Source of the DNA: a virus
Direction: 5' to 3' (one strand)
Length of the DNA: 45,979 bases
IMG/VR virus record: IMGVR_UViG_3300023094_000013
Coordinates: 1 to 45,979 of that record
Shown: positions 43,291 through 45,979 of the stretch, piece after piece
Layout: the number at the start of each line of letters is the position of its first letter
Numbering within the stretch: position 1 is the stretch's first letter
The notes under the pieces: model-generated
What the model saw: only the letters and a program-made list of their open reading frames with translations
Told to the model about the DNA's origin: nothing
The model's database searches: none
Translations under genes and position numbers: made by a program

Positions 43291-44514
43291 TTAGAACGTG
43301 TACTGCGTGGGCGCGGTGTAGGTGGCGGAAGCGGTGATCTTCATCACTGCGGCTCCACCGCGCTGGCGGATACCCGTTCCGATGCCGCGCTGGTAGAACG
43401 AGTCGATCAGCGGGTAGTCGGGAACTGCACCCTTGACGAGACGCAGACCACGGAGACCGGGGTTCGTGTGCTCGCGGACGCCGACCGGGTTGACGAGGTT
43501 GTCTCGTCCGCCCGAGCCGATGTTGGCGACGTACCCAGCCGGGAAGAGGTCGTCCTCGATGATGATCTGGTTGCCGTAGGCACCGATCACGTTGAGACCC
43601 TGGTAGGTCGAGGCGACCTGCTGGCCGGAGATCGACTGACCCTGATCGAGGATGAGCGCCGTCGGCTGTCCCGCAGCGGGGATGAAGTCGTACGTCGATC
43701 CGGTGTCGATGCGGAAGGTGCGGATGACCTTGCCCTCGCGGGAGTTCACCGCCACGATCTGCTGGACGCCGTTCTCGGCTCCGTAGCCGTGGTGACGCAG
43801 GTGCTCGTAGAGAGCATCCAGGTCGCCGGAGTCGATCGTCGTGGCACCCGAGGTCAGGTAGTGCGTGTGGGTGTTGTCGAAGACGTTCGACTTGTACGTC
43901 GGAGGAACGACGCCGTCGGTGCCGTTGTACAGCGAGTATACGTTGACCTCGCGGCCATCGATCTCGGCCTCGCGGTTCGTCTTGTTGTACAGCGCCTCGA
44001 GAACCTTGGTGAAGACGAGACGGTTGTCCGCGTCGAGCGCCGAGGCGTGAAGCGAGTCGACCTGCGGCTGGGTGGCGTCCGCGAGGAACATCCACGTGTA
44101 GCGGATCGCGAGGTCGTACCAGTCGAAGTCGTAGCCGAGCCACCACGACGTGGGCTTCTGGCGGATACCACGCGGCTCACCGAACTGCGTAGCGCGCTCG
44201 AAGTTGTTGCTCGAGAGCTGAGCGACGGACTCGCTGGCTGCCGTCACCGAGAAGGTGAGGAAGTCGACGATGGCCTGACGCTCGCGGTTCTGGAGGGCGA
44301 TGCTCTCCTGGTACTCCGTGAACATCGTGTTGTAGTCGACGCCATCGACCGTCTGGTAGACGAGAACGTCGTCGGAGGCGTTGTAGCCACCGTCGTGTCC
44401 ACCGAATTCACGGTAGATGCCGAACGACTCGAGATTGACGAGGCGGTGGTTGGGCTTCGGCGAGAATGCCGCAGCGAAGGCCGGAATGGAACGTAATGCG
44501 AGGGTGTTGCTCAT
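43291..44514 (-). CDS. Major capsid protein, 407 aa
   Basis: Follows scaffold and decoration genes. Start MSNTLALRSIPAFAAAF has AAAGGAC upstream; longer frames would run over the decoration gene. Regions FERATQFGEPRGIRQ, VFTKVLEALYNKTNREAEID and IIIEDDLFPAGYVANIGSGG fit an HK97-fold capsid with E-loop, spine helix and A domain. Size is typical for actinophages. Confidence 0.85.
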   Translation of the reverse strand: MSNTLALRSIPAFAAAFSPKPNHRLVNLESFGIYREFGGHDGGYNASDDVLVYQTVDGVDYNTMFTEYQESIALQNRERQAIVDFLTFSVTAASESVAQLSSNNFERATQFGEPRGIRQKPTSWWLGYDFDWYDLAIRYTWMFLADATQPQVDSLHASALDADNRLVFTKVLEALYNKTNREAEIDGREVNVYSLYNGTDGVVPPTYKSNVFDNTHTHYLTSGATTIDSGDLDALYEHLRHHGYGAENGVQQIVAVNSREGKVIRTFRIDTGSTYDFIPAAGQPTALILDQGQSISGQQVASTYQGLNVIGAYGNQIIIEDDLFPAGYVANIGSGGRDNLVNPVGVREHTNPGLRGLRLVKGAVPDYPLIDSFYQRGIGTGIRQRGGAAVMKITASATYTAPTQYTF

Positions 44515-44533
44515 GGCTCTTGTCCTTTCCGAC

Positions 44534-44923
44534 TTAGAGGCGAACGATGAGGCGGTCTGCCTCAACGGTGAAGCCGACGGCGGTGACGGTGGTGAGGTCG
44601 CCGGGCGCGGTCGTGGTGATGACGCCGGTGGTGTTGGAGGCGTAGGCCTTCTTGCCGGGCACGAGAGTCGGGTCGTTGGCGGAGTCGCCCACGTCCACGA
44701 TGTCGGCGAGCACGAACAGGTCGACGGGTCGACCGGCCTTCGAAGCCGACTTGAGCGGGTTGACGACCGCGATGACGCCGGTGGTGCCGGCACCCTTCAC
44801 GACGAGGCCCGATGCGTTGAGTCCAACGCCGAAGATGCCGTCGATGTCGCCGGGCACGTAGTCGGCTGCGAGAACAGCACGGACGACGCCCACGGCGGAC
44901 TCGGTCTTGTCTACACGAGACAT
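44534..44923 (-). CDS. Capsid decoration-like protein, 129 aa
   Basis: Small beta-rich, Gly/Val/Thr-rich protein (GIFGVGLNASGLVVKGAGTT; AYASNTTGVITTTAPGDLTT) immediately before the capsid gene, like decoration/stabilisation proteins of the DUF2190 or gpD type. AGGAAGGA site suggests strong translation. Assigned by position and composition. Confidence 0.6.
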   Translation of the reverse strand: MSRVDKTESAVGVVRAVLAADYVPGDIDGIFGVGLNASGLVVKGAGTTGVIAVVNPLKSASKAGRPVDLFVLADIVDVGDSANDPTLVPGKKAYASNTTGVITTTAPGDLTTVTAVGFTVEADRLIVRL

Positions 44924-44956
44924 GGGATTCCTTCCTGAGGATTTGAGTGATTCGAG

Positions 44957-45676
44957 TTAGCGGCGGATGCCGAACTTCTTCTTGAGCTGTGCTTCGCGAG
45001 CCTGCACGGACGCCTCTTCCGTCGACTTGGTCTTCTTGACCGGCTCGCCCGACTTCTTGGGTGCGGGCTTCTTGGTCTTGTCGTCCTTGTCTTCCTCGTC
45101 GTCCTTGTCGGTGACGAGCAGGAAGGGGTTCTCCTCGGCGAGCTTATCGAGAGCGGCCTTCAGTCCGGTAACCGTCACGGCTCCGGTCGTCTTGTTCTTC
45201 TCGATCTTCACGTCGGTGAGATCCGCCAGCTTGCGAGCAGCCTTGGGAGACTGCCAGTTGTAGTGCTTGTCGTCGCCGAATGCGAGATCGATCGAGAGGC
45301 TGTCGATCTTGGACTCGAGAGAGGCGACCAGCGACGTGAGTCGGGTGATCTCCTTCTTCGCGTCCTCGTCGGTCGCTCCGGCCTTCTTGAGCTCGGCAAC
45401 TTCCGTCTTCAGAGCATCACGCTCGTCCTCGGCGTCTTTGCGCCCGCGCTGATTGCGGTCGCGGTCTTCGGTAAGGTTGTCGATGGTCCGCTGGAGCTTG
45501 ACCGGATCCTTCTCCGGCTCCTTCTCCTTGGACTTATCTTCGTCCTCGTCCTTCTTTTTGTCCTCTTCCGACTTTTCCGAATCACTCTTCTTGTCGTCGT
45601 CAGCACCGATCAGGACCAGGAGGTCCATCGGTAGTGCAAGAAGCTCATCCAGCATCACGCCGTTTGTGCTTTTCAT
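44957..45676 (-). CDS. Scaffolding protein, 239 aa
   Basis: Highly charged coiled coil: acidic/lysine tract (SEKSEEDKKKDEDEDKSKE), heptad-rich helix (IDNLTEDRDRNQRGRKDAED ... LTSLVASLESKIDSL) and a basic C-terminal helix (AREAQLKKKFGIRR) of the kind that binds the capsid protein. Position between the MuF-like gene and the capsid genes fits. AGGAGG before the ATG. Confidence 0.8.
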   Translation of the reverse strand: MKSTNGVMLDELLALPMDLLVLIGADDDKKSDSEKSEEDKKKDEDEDKSKEKEPEKDPVKLQRTIDNLTEDRDRNQRGRKDAEDERDALKTEVAELKKAGATDEDAKKEITRLTSLVASLESKIDSLSIDLAFGDDKHYNWQSPKAARKLADLTDVKIEKNKTTGAVTVTGLKAALDKLAEENPFLLVTDKDDEEDKDDKTKKPAPKKSGEPVKKTKSTEEASVQAREAQLKKKFGIRR

Positions 45677-45742
45677 TTGTCGTTCCTCCTGTTGGTGTCC
45701 TTGGTGAGAGAAACTCTACCTGAAGGGACAACAGCGCCGCTT

Positions 45743-45979
45743 TTAGGCTCCGAGGACGGCCTGTCGACCCTCGGTCGCCAGCTTGCTGAAGAAGTCATCC
45801 GTCGTCACCATACGCGGCACCGTGTAGCACAGGCACTGAGGGTGCGGCTTCTCGGGGACGGCGTCGACCGGATACGGACTGTCGCGCTCGTAGTCGTCGC
45901 ACTCGTCGTTCTCGGGGTGCGACTTGGACTTGTGCCACTCGACCTCATCGACGAGGCCTGAGTCTCGGTAGCGCTTGTT
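45743..45979 (-). CDS. MuF-like minor head protein, C-terminal fragment
   Basis: 5' end lies outside the window. The visible 78 residues include HPENDECDDYERDSPYPVD and EKPHPQCLCYTV, the conserved C-terminal His/Cys/Asp block of Mu F-type minor head proteins (SPP1 gp7 family), which enter the capsid near the portal. The scaffold follows after about 65 nt that contain a -10-like TAGAGT (45713-45718). Confidence 0.75.
   Translation of the reverse strand, partial: NKRYRDSGLVDEVEWHKSKSHPENDECDDYERDSPYPVDAVPEKPHPQCLCYTVPRMVTTDDFFSKLATEGRQAVLGA

Noticed and set aside
45713-45742. Possible promoter before the scaffold gene (TAGAGT with AAGCGG)
   Set aside because: Only the -10 box fits; spacer and -35 are weak, and the gene is inside the late operon.
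1-45979. Signs of lysogeny such as integrase, attachment site or immunity repressor
   Set aside because: None seen in this window; the small winged-helix-like proteins are not enough to claim a repressor.

Overview
The window is part of the genome of a high-GC, tailed double-stranded DNA phage (siphovirus type) of an actinobacterium, most likely a Microbacteriaceae/Microbacterium-type host. Grounds: a long non-contractile tail module with a 988-residue tape measure and a Gp37-like minor tail protein; a DnaE-type polymerase III alpha subunit, Sak4-like recombinase, Cas4-like exonuclease and DUF2786 protein typical of actinophages; GC-rich codon use; and a phage-encoded secreted protein with a Gram-positive sortase signal. 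Essentially every convincing gene lies on the minus strand, so the window reads from high to low coordinates. No integrase, immunity repressor, terminase or portal gene is visible; the terminase and portal presumably lie beyond the right edge.

Layout in transcription order. 45.98-29.5 kb is the late operon: end of a MuF-like minor head protein, scaffold, decoration protein, major capsid protein, head-tail connectors, tail terminator, major tail protein, two tail-assembly-chaperone frames joined by a probable +1 frameshift, tape measure, distal/minor tail proteins, S74-chaperoned fiber, small membrane proteins, M15 endolysin, holin and a strong terminator (29445-29496). 29.4-26.5 kb: a consensus promoter drives four small genes and an SNF2-type helicase. 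26.4-22.4 kb is a recombination module: histone-H1-like protein, Cas4-like nuclease, Sak4-like ATPase, candidate ssDNA-binding protein, terminator. 22.3-21.9 kb is a 467-bp gene-free stretch with clustered CTCAGT hexamers next to an AT-rich tract, a candidate origin. 21.9-12.6 kb is replication and nucleotide metabolism: Toprim-MCM primase-helicase, DNA glycosylase-like protein, FAD-type oxidoreductase, HAD phosphatase, Nmad1-like protein, and DNA polymerase III alpha in two reading frames. 12.5-10.5 kb holds three tiny genes and the cell-wall-anchored surface protein. 10.3-6.3 kb is an array of nearly monocistronic units plus a tRNA and an odd tRNA-like element. 6.2-0 kb holds ThyX, a RuvC-like resolvase, a MazG-like protein and many small unknowns.

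The least expected pattern is regulatory. Twelve sites carry the same minus-strand promoter design (GTAGYGA-type -35 box, 17-18 bp spacer with a conserved interior, TAnnnT-type -10 box). At six of them the 5' leader also forms a hairpin whose six-base loop is a Shine-Dalgarno-like GAGGAT or AAGGAC, well upstream of the start codon and in addition to a normal ribosome-binding site. This looks like a genome-wide transcription and translation control cassette. Other points to check are the split polymerase, a class I-shaped tRNA with a leucine UAA anticodon, the tRNA-like RNA with a 45-nt anticodon loop, a leaderless promoter and an out-of-frame membrane-protein gene inside the helicase gene.
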